Source of the DNA: NORP259 sp041398705
GTDB taxonomy: Bacteria; Planctomycetota; UBA1135; GCA-002686595
Assembly: GCA_041398705.1 (NCBI GenBank)
Contig: JAWKUI010000005.1
Span: 186,001-250,000, forward strand
Reading direction: 5' to 3'
DNA: 64,000 bases
Both the position numbers and the translations under genes were made by a program. A model generated the notes under the pieces. It made no database searches. It was not told where the DNA came from and saw nothing but the letters and a program-made list of their open reading frames with translations. Each line of letters starts with the position of its first letter. Position 1 is the stretch's first letter. This document shows positions 14,890-25,000 of this stretch, piece by piece.

Positions 14890-16448
14890 AAGCAAGCAAT
14901 CTCGTCTGGATGGTGATCGGTGTGCTCGCCCTGTGGGGCGGCACCCTGTTGCTCAAGACCTCCCGCTCGGACGCATTCCTCGGCGACGGCAGCAACCTGG
15001 TCCCCGGGCTGAAGCGCCGGGTCTCCGAGGTGCGCGGACTGACCTTGAGCCGCGGGGACGAGGTGCTGCACTTCGAGCGCAATTCCGAAGGCGCCTGGAC
15101 CCTGCCCGACCGCAGCGGCTACCCCGCCGATCACAAGAAGCTCGATGGGCTCGTGCTCGCCTTGACCCGCTCGGAAGTGCTCGAACCGAAAACCTCGATG
15201 GCGGATCGGTACGCCAGCCTGGGCTTGGCTACTGAAGGTGTGGCCGAAGGCGAACCGCTGCCCACGCGCATCCAGGTGCACGGCAGCAAAGGCGCCGCTT
15301 TGGTGGACCTGTGGGTCGGCAAACGCCGCCCCGGGTACTCGGACGAGTCGTACTTCGTGCGCCGTGAGGGCCAACCGCAATGCCAACTCGCGTCGGGTGC
15401 TTTGATGACCCCGATGCGCCTGTCCGACTGGACCGACGGCAACCTGGCGAACGTACCGCAGAACGAGGTCGTCGCCGCGCGCTTCCGCCACGGGGACGGC
15501 GAAGAACTGCAGCTCGCGCGCCCCGCCGGCGACAACCCCGGCGCGCCGCTGACGGTGCTCGGCCTGCCCGCCGACGCGAAACTCTCGAGCGAATGGGTCA
15601 CCTCGCGCTTCGCCTCCGCCCTGCAGAACCTGCGCATGGACGACGTGAAGCCCGCGGCGAAGGTCGAGTGGAAAGCCGCCGAGACCTGCGAAGCGAGCTT
15701 CTGGGCCCAGGCGGGACTGCGCTACGACGTGAAAACCCAGCCCGATGGCGAGACCCTGCTGGCCTCCATCAGCGTCACCGCGGATCCCGAAGGCAAGCCC
15801 AAGGCGTTCGACGGCCCCGTGGCCAACGGCGACCTGCCCAACGTGCTGGACGGCGCGACCGAAGCGGACCCGGCGACGGTCGATCTGCCGGCCTTGCAAG
15901 CCCAGGCCAAGGACGCCAACGCGCGTTTGCAGGGTTGGGTCTACGTGTTGCCCAACTGGAAGAGCGCCGGGCTTCGCGGCCGCCTCGCGGAACTGCTCGC
16001 GCCCGCCGACGAGTCGATGGACGTCTTCGGCGCACCGGACTCCGGCCCGGCCGCGGCCGTACTGCCGGCCGAAACCTCCCCGCTGGATGAAAGCGCGTTC
16101 GCGCCGCTGCCCGGAGAAGGCGACACCGCTATGCCGGTGGCGCCACCGACGCCCGAAGGCCAACTTGCTCCGGGTCAAAGCCCCGGAACCACGGAACCGG
16201 TCTCCCCGACCGGCTCACCCCAGACCGAGTCGCAGGTGCCGCCGATCGTGGTGGAACCCGCGCCGGCGACGACCGGCAGCCAACCCGCCGAAACCGAAAA
16301 ACCCGCTCCCGCGCCCGTCTTCGAGATCGATCCCGACGCCGTGAAGGATGCCGGCAAGAAGGCGAGCGATGCGGTGAACAAGGAGAAGCCCGCGGAAGTG
16401 CCCCCGGCGAAACCCGCGCCCAAACCGGCGGACGGCACGCAGGGCTGA
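14886..16448 (+). CDS. DUF4340 protein with Pro-rich C-terminal extension
   Basis: 520 residues. An N-terminal anchor helix (~5–22) precedes DUF4340-type repeats beginning RVSEVRGLTLSRGDEVLHFE and a second unit around residues 160–330. The last ~150 residues are low-complexity, rich in Pro, Ala, Glu and Thr (for example PPAKPAPKPADG), and probably span the periplasm or contact the cell wall. It overlaps the GldG-like gene by 4 bp (ATGA), completing the ATPase–permease–GldG–DUF4340 unit. No promoter is seen inside the operon. Confidence 0.82.
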   Translation: MKASNLVWMVIGVLALWGGTLLLKTSRSDAFLGDGSNLVPGLKRRVSEVRGLTLSRGDEVLHFERNSEGAWTLPDRSGYPADHKKLDGLVLALTRSEVLEPKTSMADRYASLGLATEGVAEGEPLPTRIQVHGSKGAALVDLWVGKRRPGYSDESYFVRREGQPQCQLASGALMTPMRLSDWTDGNLANVPQNEVVAARFRHGDGEELQLARPAGDNPGAPLTVLGLPADAKLSSEWVTSRFASALQNLRMDDVKPAAKVEWKAAETCEASFWAQAGLRYDVKTQPDGETLLASISVTADPEGKPKAFDGPVANGDLPNVLDGATEADPATVDLPALQAQAKDANARLQGWVYVLPNWKSAGLRGRLAELLAPADESMDVFGAPDSGPAAAVLPAETSPLDESAFAPLPGEGDTAMPVAPPTPEGQLAPGQSPGTTEPVSPTGSPQTESQVPPIVVEPAPATTGSQPAETEKPAPAPVFEIDPDAVKDAGKKASDAVNKEKPAEVPPAKPAPKPADGTQG

Positions 16449-16712
16449 GACACTCGGCCGTGTTCCAAAGCGGGTTTTCGCGCTTTTGTGCGGGAGCCGC
16501 GGCGGATCCGGTACGAAATACACAGACCAGGGCGAAAAACGAGTCCTGGCGGGACCGCCCAAAGGCGACCCGACGATCCCGGAAACGCCGGGATGGCGGC
16601 CGACTCTCCCTAAGAAATCGAACGGGGGGGACGGTCCGCATCGTTTAAGGCGCGCAGGTTTTCTCCGCCCGCCCCTTCCACCCGGGCGCCGCGCGGCCGA
16701 TGCTGGCGCGCC

Positions 16713-18056
16713 GTGCACGCAGGCCCCACCGATCCCCCGCCGACCCTGGGTTCGGTCACCCGCCAGTGGTTCCCGCTGGCCCTGTCCTGGCTCTGCATGG
16801 CGCTCGAGCTGCCGCTGGTTTCCGCGGTCATCTCGCGCCTGCCCTCCCCCGACGTGCAGATGGCGGCGGTGGGTTCGATCGCCTTCCCGATCGCCCTGTT
16901 GATCGAAGGCCCGGTGGTGATGCTGCTCTCCGCGTCGACCGCCCTCTGCCGGGATCGCGTGAGCTACCTGCGGGTGCGGCGCTACGCGTTGGTGATGGGC
17001 ATGGTGCTCAGCGCCGTGCACGCGCTGGTCTGCCTGCCCGCGCTGTACGACCCGATCGTGCACCGGCTGATCGACGCCCCGCCCGCGGTGGCGCGCGCCG
17101 CGCACCCGGCCCTCTGGGCTTTGATCCCCTGGACCCTGGCGATCGCCTACCGGCGCTTCCACCAGGGCATCCTGATCCGCACCGGGCGCGGACAACACGT
17201 GACCCAGGGCACCCTGCTGCGGCTGCTCACCGATTGCGCCACGCTCGGGCTCTGTTCGCACTTCCAGGTGCCCGGCGCTTTGACCGCGGGCCTGGCCCTT
17301 TCGGGTGGAGTCATCGCGGAGGCGCTGTACGTGGGTGTGCTCGTGCGACCCGTCCTGCGGTTGCTTCCCGAACGCGACCCCGGCCGCCACGCGCCGCTCG
17401 ACCTGCGCTCATTCCTCGGGTTCTACATCCCCCTCGCCCTCAGCCCGATTCTCGGTTTCCTGGTGATGCCGATCGGCGCCGCGGCGATGGCGCGCATGCC
17501 GTTTTCGCTCGAGTCGATGGCGATCTGGCAGGTGTTGCACGGCGTGGTATTCCTGCCCCGCAGCCTCGCCCTGGCGTACAACGAAGTGGTGATCCGCGTC
17601 AGCGAAGATCCCCGTGCCCTGCCGATCCTGATGCGCTTCACCCGCATCCTGGGAACCTGCGTGACCGCGGCGCTCGCCGTGTTGGCCTTGACCCCGCTCG
17701 GCGCACACCTGCTGCAGCGGGTTTTCGATCTCACCCCGCGCATGGCGGACCTGGGCCTCTTGGCCCTGATGCTCAGCATCCCCCAGCCCGGCTGGATGGC
17801 GGGTCAGAGTCTGCACCTGGGCCTGCTCGTCAGCCACCGCCGCACCACCGCAGTCACCCAGAGCATGCTGGTTTTCCTCGTCGCCGCGAGCGTGTTGCTC
17901 GCCATCGCGACCCGCATCGCCCACCAGCCGGGGCTCTTGTACGTGGCCGGTGCGTTCACCCTCGCGGGGTATGTGCAGGTGCTGTTCCTCGCCTGGCGCA
18001 GCTTGGGCCTGCGCCGCGAGATCCTCGCCGGAGAGCCCGCGACGCCGGGGCACTAG
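16713..18056 (+). CDS. MATE/MOP-superfamily-like polytopic membrane protein
   Basis: 447 residues with about twelve hydrophobic segments arranged in two halves, as in the MOP superfamily (MATE exporters, flippases, ANKH-like proteins). Features such as LELPLVSAVISRLPSP near the N terminus and FRxHQGIL-like RFHQGILIRTGRG at ~150 resemble the ankylosis-type branch more than drug MATEs, but no diagnostic motif fixes the substrate. The start is GTG at 16713 giving MHAGPTDPPP; the N-terminal Gln-Trp-Phe-Pro-Leu opening matches family starts. It is monocistronic: 264 bp from the upstream operon, convergent with the next gene. Confidence 0.65.
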   Translation: MHAGPTDPPPTLGSVTRQWFPLALSWLCMALELPLVSAVISRLPSPDVQMAAVGSIAFPIALLIEGPVVMLLSASTALCRDRVSYLRVRRYALVMGMVLSAVHALVCLPALYDPIVHRLIDAPPAVARAAHPALWALIPWTLAIAYRRFHQGILIRTGRGQHVTQGTLLRLLTDCATLGLCSHFQVPGALTAGLALSGGVIAEALYVGVLVRPVLRLLPERDPGRHAPLDLRSFLGFYIPLALSPILGFLVMPIGAAAMARMPFSLESMAIWQVLHGVVFLPRSLALAYNEVVIRVSEDPRALPILMRFTRILGTCVTAALAVLALTPLGAHLLQRVFDLTPRMADLGLLALMLSIPQPGWMAGQSLHLGLLVSHRRTTAVTQSMLVFLVAASVLLAIATRIAHQPGLLYVAGAFTLAGYVQVLFLAWRSLGLRREILAGEPATPGH

Positions 18057-18087
18057 TTCGCCCGCAGCGCGCCGCGCGCCGCGCGCC

Positions 18088-18717
18088 TCAATTATCGCCC
18101 GCCCGCGCCGCTGCCTCGCGCAGCAACTGCACCACCGCAGCCGCATCGCGGTTGGGCACCGCGAAGGTCATGCTGTACTGGGTGATGCGCCACCCCTCGG
18201 CGGTCCAGATCGCCACCCCGGTGCCGCGCAGGACGCCATAGCCCTGGTTCTCGAGCCGCTCGTCGAACCAAGCCGTGCGGCCGTCGGCCGAGGACTGGAT
18301 GTGCCGTTGGCTCGGCAGATAGGTCCAACCGCGCGCCTGCTCGACGAAGTAGTGGCGCACGTACTCCTGGAACTCGCTGCGCGTCCAGCGTTCGTCGGGA
18401 TCGGTGCCGAGGAACACGGCATCCGAAGCGAGCAGTCGCATGTACTCGGGCATGTCCGCCTCGGACGCAGCCCGGTGCCAATCGTCGAGGACCTGGCCGA
18501 GGGCTTCGGTCGGCGGAATGTAGGCCGGGTCCGAAGGATCGGGTTCGGCGGGCGCGATGCCCGGCACGGGGGCCACAGCGGTTGGCGCCTGGACCGTGGG
18601 CGCCTGGACCGGCGCTGCCTGGCTGGCGGGAGCTGTGGACGGGGTTTCAACGGGTGCCGGCGCCGGGGTGGAACGGCAACCGACAAGAAACAGGCTGGCC
18701 AGTATCGGAATCCTCAC
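18088..18717 (-). CDS. Lipoprotein with SnoaL/NTF2-like domain
   Basis: About 209 residues. A short hydrophobic leader ends in the lipobox LVGC (Cys at residue ~14). It is followed by a Pro/Ala/Val-rich linker (~residues 16–65) with repeats of the type APVQAPTVQAP, then an NTF2-fold domain of the DUF4440/SnoaL-3 kind (TEALGQVLDDWHRAASEAD, later TRSEFQEYVRHYF and GVAIWTAEGWRITQYSMTF). Such domains often bind small ligands; no catalysis is implied. GTG at 18715–18717 is chosen because a -35/-10 pair ends 6 nt before it; the neighbouring GTG at 18720 would add one residue. Confidence 0.75.
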   Translation of the reverse strand: MRIPILASLFLVGCRSTPAPAPVETPSTAPASQAAPVQAPTVQAPTAVAPVPGIAPAEPDPSDPAYIPPTEALGQVLDDWHRAASEADMPEYMRLLASDAVFLGTDPDERWTRSEFQEYVRHYFVEQARGWTYLPSQRHIQSSADGRTAWFDERLENQGYGVLRGTGVAIWTAEGWRITQYSMTFAVPNRDAAAVVQLLREAAARAGDN

Positions 18718-18723
18718 CACTGG

Positions 18724-18752
18724 ACCGTAGCGCGCCGGCCGGGTTCCGCCAA
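18724..18752 (-). promoter_or_regulatory. Candidate leaderless promoter of the SnoaL-like lipoprotein
   Basis: On the minus strand TTGGCG (18747–18752) and TACGGT (18724–18729) are 17 bp apart, and the -10 ends 6 nt before the GTG at 18717, so transcription would begin at or next to the start codon. Confidence 0.45.
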
Positions 18753-18853
18753 GGCCCGCCGTGTGCGCCCTCCCGCAATCGAACCGACTCCGATAGGGAA
18801 TCGCACCGGCCGGGCCTCCCGCTCCCCCTTCGCCCGTTACCCTGTGAATTCGC

Positions 18854-21800
18854 ATGTCCGCTTCCTGGCGTTTCCTGTTCCCCCCGGCCCTGGCCCTGCT
18901 TTTGTTCGCCGCCTGTGGGGACAAACCCGAGGCCCCCCAGGGCCCCAAGGAGCCCGGCCGCGCCGAGACCATGCCCGGCGACCTGCGCGCCCGCATCCGG
19001 ACCGAGCTGATCGAGCCCCTGACCACCGCCCTGTCCTTCAAACGCGCGGGCTCCCTCGAGGAACTGTTTGTGCCCGACTCGCGCCACGGTTTTCCGATGC
19101 CCGGAGCCGGCGCCCGCAGCCAACCCGCCGGCCTGTCGCTGTTCCTGATCGAAGCCAGCGACAACTCGGAACTGAACACGCAGAACCTCGTGCGCCAGTG
19201 GCTCGCGCACATGGCCGGCTGGAGCACCCCGCCCGCGCTCACGTGGCAGCAGTTGCCTGCGCCGCCCGACGCGCCGGCTGAGGTGCTGCGCTATCGCCTG
19301 CACGCCTCTGCCTCCCACGAATCCGGCCGGCCGGTGCTGCTCGAACTGCAGATGACGTGGGAGCTCGAGGTGCCGGAGAAAGGCCCGGTGCGGATCCGCA
19401 AGCTGACCGTGGACCGCGGTCTGGCGGGCACCGCCGATCACCCGCGGTTCGTGCGCGTGGGCGCCGGCGTGGGCTTCGCGGCTGCGATCTCAGAGAGCAA
19501 CCGCCAGGCGATGGCGTCGGAGGGCGCGCGGGGAACGGCGCCAACCCTGGGCATCACCGCACTCGACTGGGACGGGGACGGCTTTGAAGACATGCTCGTC
19601 ACGCGCGAAGGAGCCTACAGCGAACTGCTGCTCAACGACGGGCAATCGGGTTTCGTGCCGGGGCTTTTGCCCCTCGACCTGCCCGAGGAGAGTGCGCGTC
19701 AACTGCTGGCCGTGGACCTCGATGGGGATGGTCTTGAGGAATTGGTCGGTAGCCGCCTGCTCGCCTCCAACGAACGGCCGACGGGACTCGGTTTGTACAC
19801 GCGCAGCCGCAGCGGGTTCTGGTCGCTCGAACCCGGCGCCCTGGTGCAGCCGCCCGAATGGCGCGGCCGCAGCGTGCAATCGATCACCCCCGTCGATGTG
19901 GATGGCGACGGGCGGCTCGACCTGGTGCTCGCCATGGCCGAAACCGGCCCCACCTGGGACGAGCGCAGCCAACGCCCCGACTACGATCGCCCCCCCGCCC
20001 CCGCCGTGAACGTCGTCATGCGCAACACCGGGGACTTGCACTTCGAACCCATTGCGGCCCAGGGGGACTGGAATCAGGCCACCACGACGCACTTCCTCGC
20101 CGCCTGCGACTACGACGGCGATGGGCGGCCGGACCTGTACGAAGCGAATGCCGCAGGGCAAGCCGATCGCCTCTGGCTGGGTGGACCCGGTAGCGTGTTC
20201 CGCCTCGCGGGCGACTGGTGCGCGCAACCGGCGCGCCTCTTGGGCGAGCACACCTTCGCCATGCCCCTGCCCCTTCCGGGCGGCCACCCGCAGTCGCTGC
20301 TCGTGCCCGGGGAAACCGCCACGGGCCACATCTGGTGGCAACAAGACGAAGCCCATCGCGCCTACGACATGTCGACCGCGCTCGGTTTGTATGCCCGCGG
20401 CAGCGCGCGTTGCGTGTTGCCGCTCGACCTGGGCAACCGCGGCGCCATGGACTTCCTGGTGGCCGGCGAACGCGGGGAGTACGGCAACGTCGAACTGTTC
20501 ATCGAAGCCGGTCGCAAGAGCGGCGGATACGAAGCCGTCTCTGACCTGTTGGGTCTCGCTGGCTTGCCTCCGATGGCGGCGGGCACCACGTGCGACCTGG
20601 ACGGCGACGGCGACCTGGATCTGTTCCTCGTGGAGGAGACGGGCCAGTACCACCTGTTTGCAGATACCGGCACGAGCGGTTCGTTCTTGCGCTTGCGGCT
20701 GCGTTCGCATGGCCAGCCCGCACCGCAAGCGCTGCTCGAGATCACCGGGGCCACCCAGCTCCAGGCGCGCTGCCCCGATCGGCAACGGGGCGCCAGCAGC
20801 CAGGCCGGCGGCGATATGCACGTGGGCCTCGGTACCAGCCCGCGGCTCGAAGCGGTCGAAATCCGCTGGCCCGATGGCACGCGCCAGCGCTTCCGCGACT
20901 TGGAAACGGGCCGCGTCTGGGAGCTCGAACAGCAGCGCGCCGAACCCGTGGCCTTGGACCTCGCCCGTTGGCCAGAGCCGGTGGGCGCGCCGCAAGGCCA
21001 TCCCGCCATCGGCGGATTCGCGCGCCTCTACAACGGCAGCATCCACCCGCTCGGCACCCCCGGATTGGTGAACGTGGTGCACCTCACCCAATCGGTCGAT
21101 GCGGCCGCGCCGTGGCCCTGGCCGCGGCAACTGGAGCGGGCGGGAGAGCACCTCGACTTGACGCTGGGCGTGGCAGACCTGGACGGCTGGGTGCCCCCCG
21201 ACGACCTACCAGTGCGCGTGCACACCCTGGACCGGGCCATGCGGGAGGATTTCCTCGGCGGCGACGAAGGACTCGCTTTGCCGGCGACGTTCGTCTTCGG
21301 CCCCGGTGGTGAACTGCTGCGCACGTTCCAGGGCCCGGTCGACGAAAGCACGCTCGATGCGGTCCTGCGGCGGGCGGCAGGCGGTCCGCTCTACCCCTAC
21401 CTGGCCGTCCGCCGCGGATACCGCGCGCTCGCCGACCGGGACTATGCCGGGGCGCGCGAGGCCTTTTCGCTCGCGATCTCCCAGGACGCGGGGCGCGTGG
21501 ACGCCTACATCGGTCTGGGGCACACCCTGCGCTACCTGGGCAACCTCGACGGGGCGCGGGTGGCGTTCACCAACGCCACCCGCTCCGATCCCCAGTTTGC
21601 CCTGCCTTGGCGCCTGCTCGGCGATCTGCAGCGCAGCCAAGGCCGCGGCGAACAAGCGATGGCGTCGTACCGCCGCGTGATCGACCTCGAAGGCCCTTCC
21701 CCTTGGGTCTGGTTTGCCTACGGGGAGACCGCCATGGATGCGGGCCGCTACGCGGACGGCCTGCAAGCGATGAACGAGGCATTGAAGTCGATGCCCGCCG

Positions 21801-22006
21801 GGGAAACCCAATGGCAGGCGTTGGCAGCGGATACGCATTGCGCGCGCGGCAAGTTGTACGAACACATGGACCGCAAGCCGGAGGCGCTGCTCGCCTATCG
21901 CAGCGCGCTCGCCATCGACCCGCGCCACCCCGAGGCCCTCGATTGCGAGAACCGCCTGGTGGGACGCGGCGTGCAGCCGCCCGGTAGCGGCTCAGGGAAG
22001 CAGTAG
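18854..22006 (+). CDS. ASPIC/UnbV–VCBS–TPR lipoprotein
   Basis: 1,050 residues. A lipoprotein leader ends at FAACGDKP (Cys ~21). Residues ~230–610 hold VCBS/FG-GAP calcium-loop blades with D-x-D-G-D-G motifs (ALDWDGDGFED, AVDLDGDGLEE, PVDVDGDGRLD, ACDYDGDGRPD, TCDLDGDGDLD). An ASPIC/UnbV domain follows (~620–690: GASSQAGGDMHVGLG, VEIRWPDGTRQ). A thioredoxin-like region without CxxC (~725–845) comes next, and at least four TPR units (~850–1040) end the protein. The family is known from CRTAC1 and is frequent in planctomycetes; its biochemical role is not settled, but the combination suggests a surface scaffold. It overlaps the next, convergent gene by 15 bp. Confidence 0.88.
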   Translation: MSASWRFLFPPALALLLFAACGDKPEAPQGPKEPGRAETMPGDLRARIRTELIEPLTTALSFKRAGSLEELFVPDSRHGFPMPGAGARSQPAGLSLFLIEASDNSELNTQNLVRQWLAHMAGWSTPPALTWQQLPAPPDAPAEVLRYRLHASASHESGRPVLLELQMTWELEVPEKGPVRIRKLTVDRGLAGTADHPRFVRVGAGVGFAAAISESNRQAMASEGARGTAPTLGITALDWDGDGFEDMLVTREGAYSELLLNDGQSGFVPGLLPLDLPEESARQLLAVDLDGDGLEELVGSRLLASNERPTGLGLYTRSRSGFWSLEPGALVQPPEWRGRSVQSITPVDVDGDGRLDLVLAMAETGPTWDERSQRPDYDRPPAPAVNVVMRNTGDLHFEPIAAQGDWNQATTTHFLAACDYDGDGRPDLYEANAAGQADRLWLGGPGSVFRLAGDWCAQPARLLGEHTFAMPLPLPGGHPQSLLVPGETATGHIWWQQDEAHRAYDMSTALGLYARGSARCVLPLDLGNRGAMDFLVAGERGEYGNVELFIEAGRKSGGYEAVSDLLGLAGLPPMAAGTTCDLDGDGDLDLFLVEETGQYHLFADTGTSGSFLRLRLRSHGQPAPQALLEITGATQLQARCPDRQRGASSQAGGDMHVGLGTSPRLEAVEIRWPDGTRQRFRDLETGRVWELEQQRAEPVALDLARWPEPVGAPQGHPAIGGFARLYNGSIHPLGTPGLVNVVHLTQSVDAAAPWPWPRQLERAGEHLDLTLGVADLDGWVPPDDLPVRVHTLDRAMREDFLGGDEGLALPATFVFGPGGELLRTFQGPVDESTLDAVLRRAAGGPLYPYLAVRRGYRALADRDYAGAREAFSLAISQDAGRVDAYIGLGHTLRYLGNLDGARVAFTNATRSDPQFALPWRLLGDLQRSQGRGEQAMASYRRVIDLEGPSPWVWFAYGETAMDAGRYADGLQAMNEALKSMPAGETQWQALAADTHCARGKLYEHMDRKPEALLAYRSALAIDPRHPEALDCENRLVGRGVQPPGSGSGKQ

Positions 22007-25000
22007 GCGCGCGGCGGCCCAGCGGGCCGGCCACCCGGCGAAGTCCGCCAGGCCCGCCGCCAACGCGTCCCAATCCTCCGCCGCGGCGAGGGCTTCCAGG
22101 GGCACCAGTTGCGCGGAAACCAGCGGCACCTTGAGTTCGCCGACCTTGGTGGCAAACGGGGCCCATTGTTTCGGCAATCGCGCGGGATCCGTGCTGAGGG
22201 CCGTGGCCTGTTTGGCCAGGGCCGCGAACTTGCCCACGCTGCGATGCCCGGCGGCTTTCGCCAGCGCTTTCTGCGCGGCCTTGTCGCCCCCGGCGTTCAT
22301 GACCTCCAACCAGGCTTGCACCACCGGCGCCGCCAGGTTGGCCTCCTCGCTCGTCAACCATTCGAGCGTGGCCATGGGATCGGCCGCGATCGCTTCGAGG
22401 CGCGTACGCACGATGCGCGCGTCGCGCTCTTCGGCGAACAGCACCGGTTCGAAGTCCTTGCTGGCGGAGAGCAACGGCCAAGCCGCCGCGAGATCCCCGC
22501 GTTCGAGCGCCGCCCGCCCCTGCGAGCGCCACTCTTCGCGCCAAGCCGCCCGGGACTCCAGGTGGTACTGCCCCGCCATCGCCGCCAGCGGATCGTCGAG
22601 GTAACTCGCGTACGGCTCTTCGACCTTCTGTCCCGCCTTGAATCCCGGGTCCCCCTCCCACGCCACGCGCCCCTGCGGATCGATCAGGATCAGGCGCGGC
22701 AGGTTGAAGCGGCGGATCGAATACCGATCGAAGGTCAGGCCCAGGCCGTCCTTCTCCGCCGGTTTGCCGTCGAGGGCCACATCGCCGGGGAAGGGATGCG
22801 TCGCGAGGTATCCCTCGAGGTCGCTGCCATCGAAACTCTGCACGACGCTCACGATACGCAGCCCCTGGGCAGCGTGTTTCACCGCGAGGTGATTCAGCCA
22901 CCCGTGCAGCGGAATCAACTCGTTCTGCTGTTTGCTCCACATCACGAGCAACTGCGGCACCGGTCCCGCCTCCGCCCACGAGCTGCGCGAGCCTTGCACC
23001 CAACGTTGCACCTCAGGGAAAGGCGCGGCCAAGTCCTGGTAGCTGCCCCCCACGGGTTCGCCGCTGCCGAAGCCGCTCGCCTCCAGCCGCACGCGCCGTT
23101 CGACGCGACCCGCCGGATCCTGGGGATCGCGCGCGAGGTAACGCACGTTGCGGAAGCGCGCCCGCCCCGGCCCGGTCACGAGCCCCAGGTTGCCGAGCAA
23201 CACTTCGCGGCCCGCAAACCGGTGCGTGTACAGCCGCTGCCCATCGAGCCAAACGTCCACTTCGGCACCGATCACGTCCACCCGCAGCCGGTGCCAGACA
23301 TCGGCCACCGAACCTTCACCCTTCGGCTCCAGGTCCACCGGCGCGTGCCGCCAGGTCTGGATCTGGCCGCCGATCGAGCTGAACAGGTCGGCGTACCCGG
23401 TGTCCACCGCCCCCGCGCGCCCCTGCGGCGGGAACAGCGTGGCGCCGTGGAAGTCGGTGACCTGCTTCTGACCGAACACAATGCCCGCGAAGGCGCCCTT
23501 GCCCCGGCGCACCTCGACCTCGCACTCCATCGAGTAGTCGCCGTTCGTGAGCGAATCGAGCACGAGGAAGCGGTACTCGAGCGGTTCGGTGCGGAACTCG
23601 CCGAAGTGCGCCTCGATCACCGGACCGGCGGGTTGGAAGGTCGCTTCGCCGTAGACCCAACCATCCAGGTTTTCCTCGTTGTAGGCGTGGCGCCACAGGT
23701 CGATGCTGCCCCCCACGCGCTGCACCATGTCGCCGTACAGGTCGTAGAACCGCGCTTCCCCGAAGTCCCGCCCCAGGCGCCGCGCCCATTCCATCACCAG
23801 GCGCGGATACCCCTGGTCGCGGCACGCGATCAGCAGGCCTTCGGCTTCCTTGAGCAAGTCCTCTTCGATCTCGGTCAGACGACGCCGATCGGGATCGAGT
23901 TTCTTGAGGCGCCGCTCCAAGCGCGCCAATTCGAGGGGATCGCACTCCGGGTCCGCCTCAAGCACACGCAGATACTGCTCGAGCAGCACCACCGCCCGGT
24001 CTTCCCGTTGGAACTGCTCGATCAGGAGGTCCGCAAGCCCCGACAGGGCCTCTCCATCAAGGGGATCCTCGAGCAGCGCGCGCTCGTAGTGCTCCTTCGC
24101 TTCGGACTTGAGGCCCGCCTCCGCCGCCAGCCGCGCCCAACGCAAGTACGGCTGCGGCGTTTCGCGCGCCCCGGTGGCCCGGTCGCGCAACTCGAGCATC
24201 CACGCCTTCCAGAGTTGGTCGAGTTCGTCGATCGACTTCGCCAGACGCGGCTCGGGTTGATCTTTCGGCCGCTCCTTCGTCAGCGGCTTCGCGGGGTTCT
24301 TCAGCACCACCTCCTCGAAGTTTTCCGCCGCGCCCTTGCCCACGCGCCCGCCCGACGAGTTGATGAACTCCCCGAAGGCCGCGCGGTACAGGTAGCGACC
24401 ATCCCACGGATCCTGATAGTTGTACAGGAAGTACACGAGGCCCCAAGTCGGCGCGTACCACGGCGGGCCCCAGGCGTAGTCGTTCTCGACCAGGATGCGG
24501 AAGGTCGGCGCCTTCGTCGGTTCGCCCTTGCCATCCTTCGGCAGCCCATCGGTGGGGTTCGTCATCCAACCCGCTTCCATGCGCTTCGCCAGCGGGAACA
24601 GGCGATGGTGCGCCGGCAGGTTCATGACCACGGTGCCGTTCGCCAAGATGCGCGTGCCTTCGAAGAACGACGCGAGGCCTTCGTTCAGCCACCCCGATGC
24701 AGAGGTCGCCAGGCTCACGAATTGGTGCGCGGCTTCGTGGAACAGGGTGCCCACCACCCCTTCGAAGCCGTTCTCCGGCAAGTAGGTCTCCACGTGGCTG
24801 CCGGTGAAGTGCCCCGCGGACCACTCCACCGGGGAAAAGCCCTTCTTCAGGTACTCGTCCTTGTCCTTGAACAGGTGCACCGTGATGCGCGAGACGTTGC
24901 GCCCATCGTCGGGCCCCCCGTACCGGAAGAACTCGCGGTAGAAGGCGTTCACCTGCTCCATCGCATCGGCGGTGCGGATCAGGTTCTTGTAGCCCGTGTC

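Noticed and set aside
13117..14895. 592-codon open frame on the minus strand
   Set aside because: Antisense to the GldG-like gene; composition artefact.
16576..16594. Hairpin ATCCCGG-AAACG-CCGGGAT after the DUF4340 gene
   Set aside because: Only a 7-bp stem, ~130 bp after the stop and without a T-tract; too weak to call a terminator.
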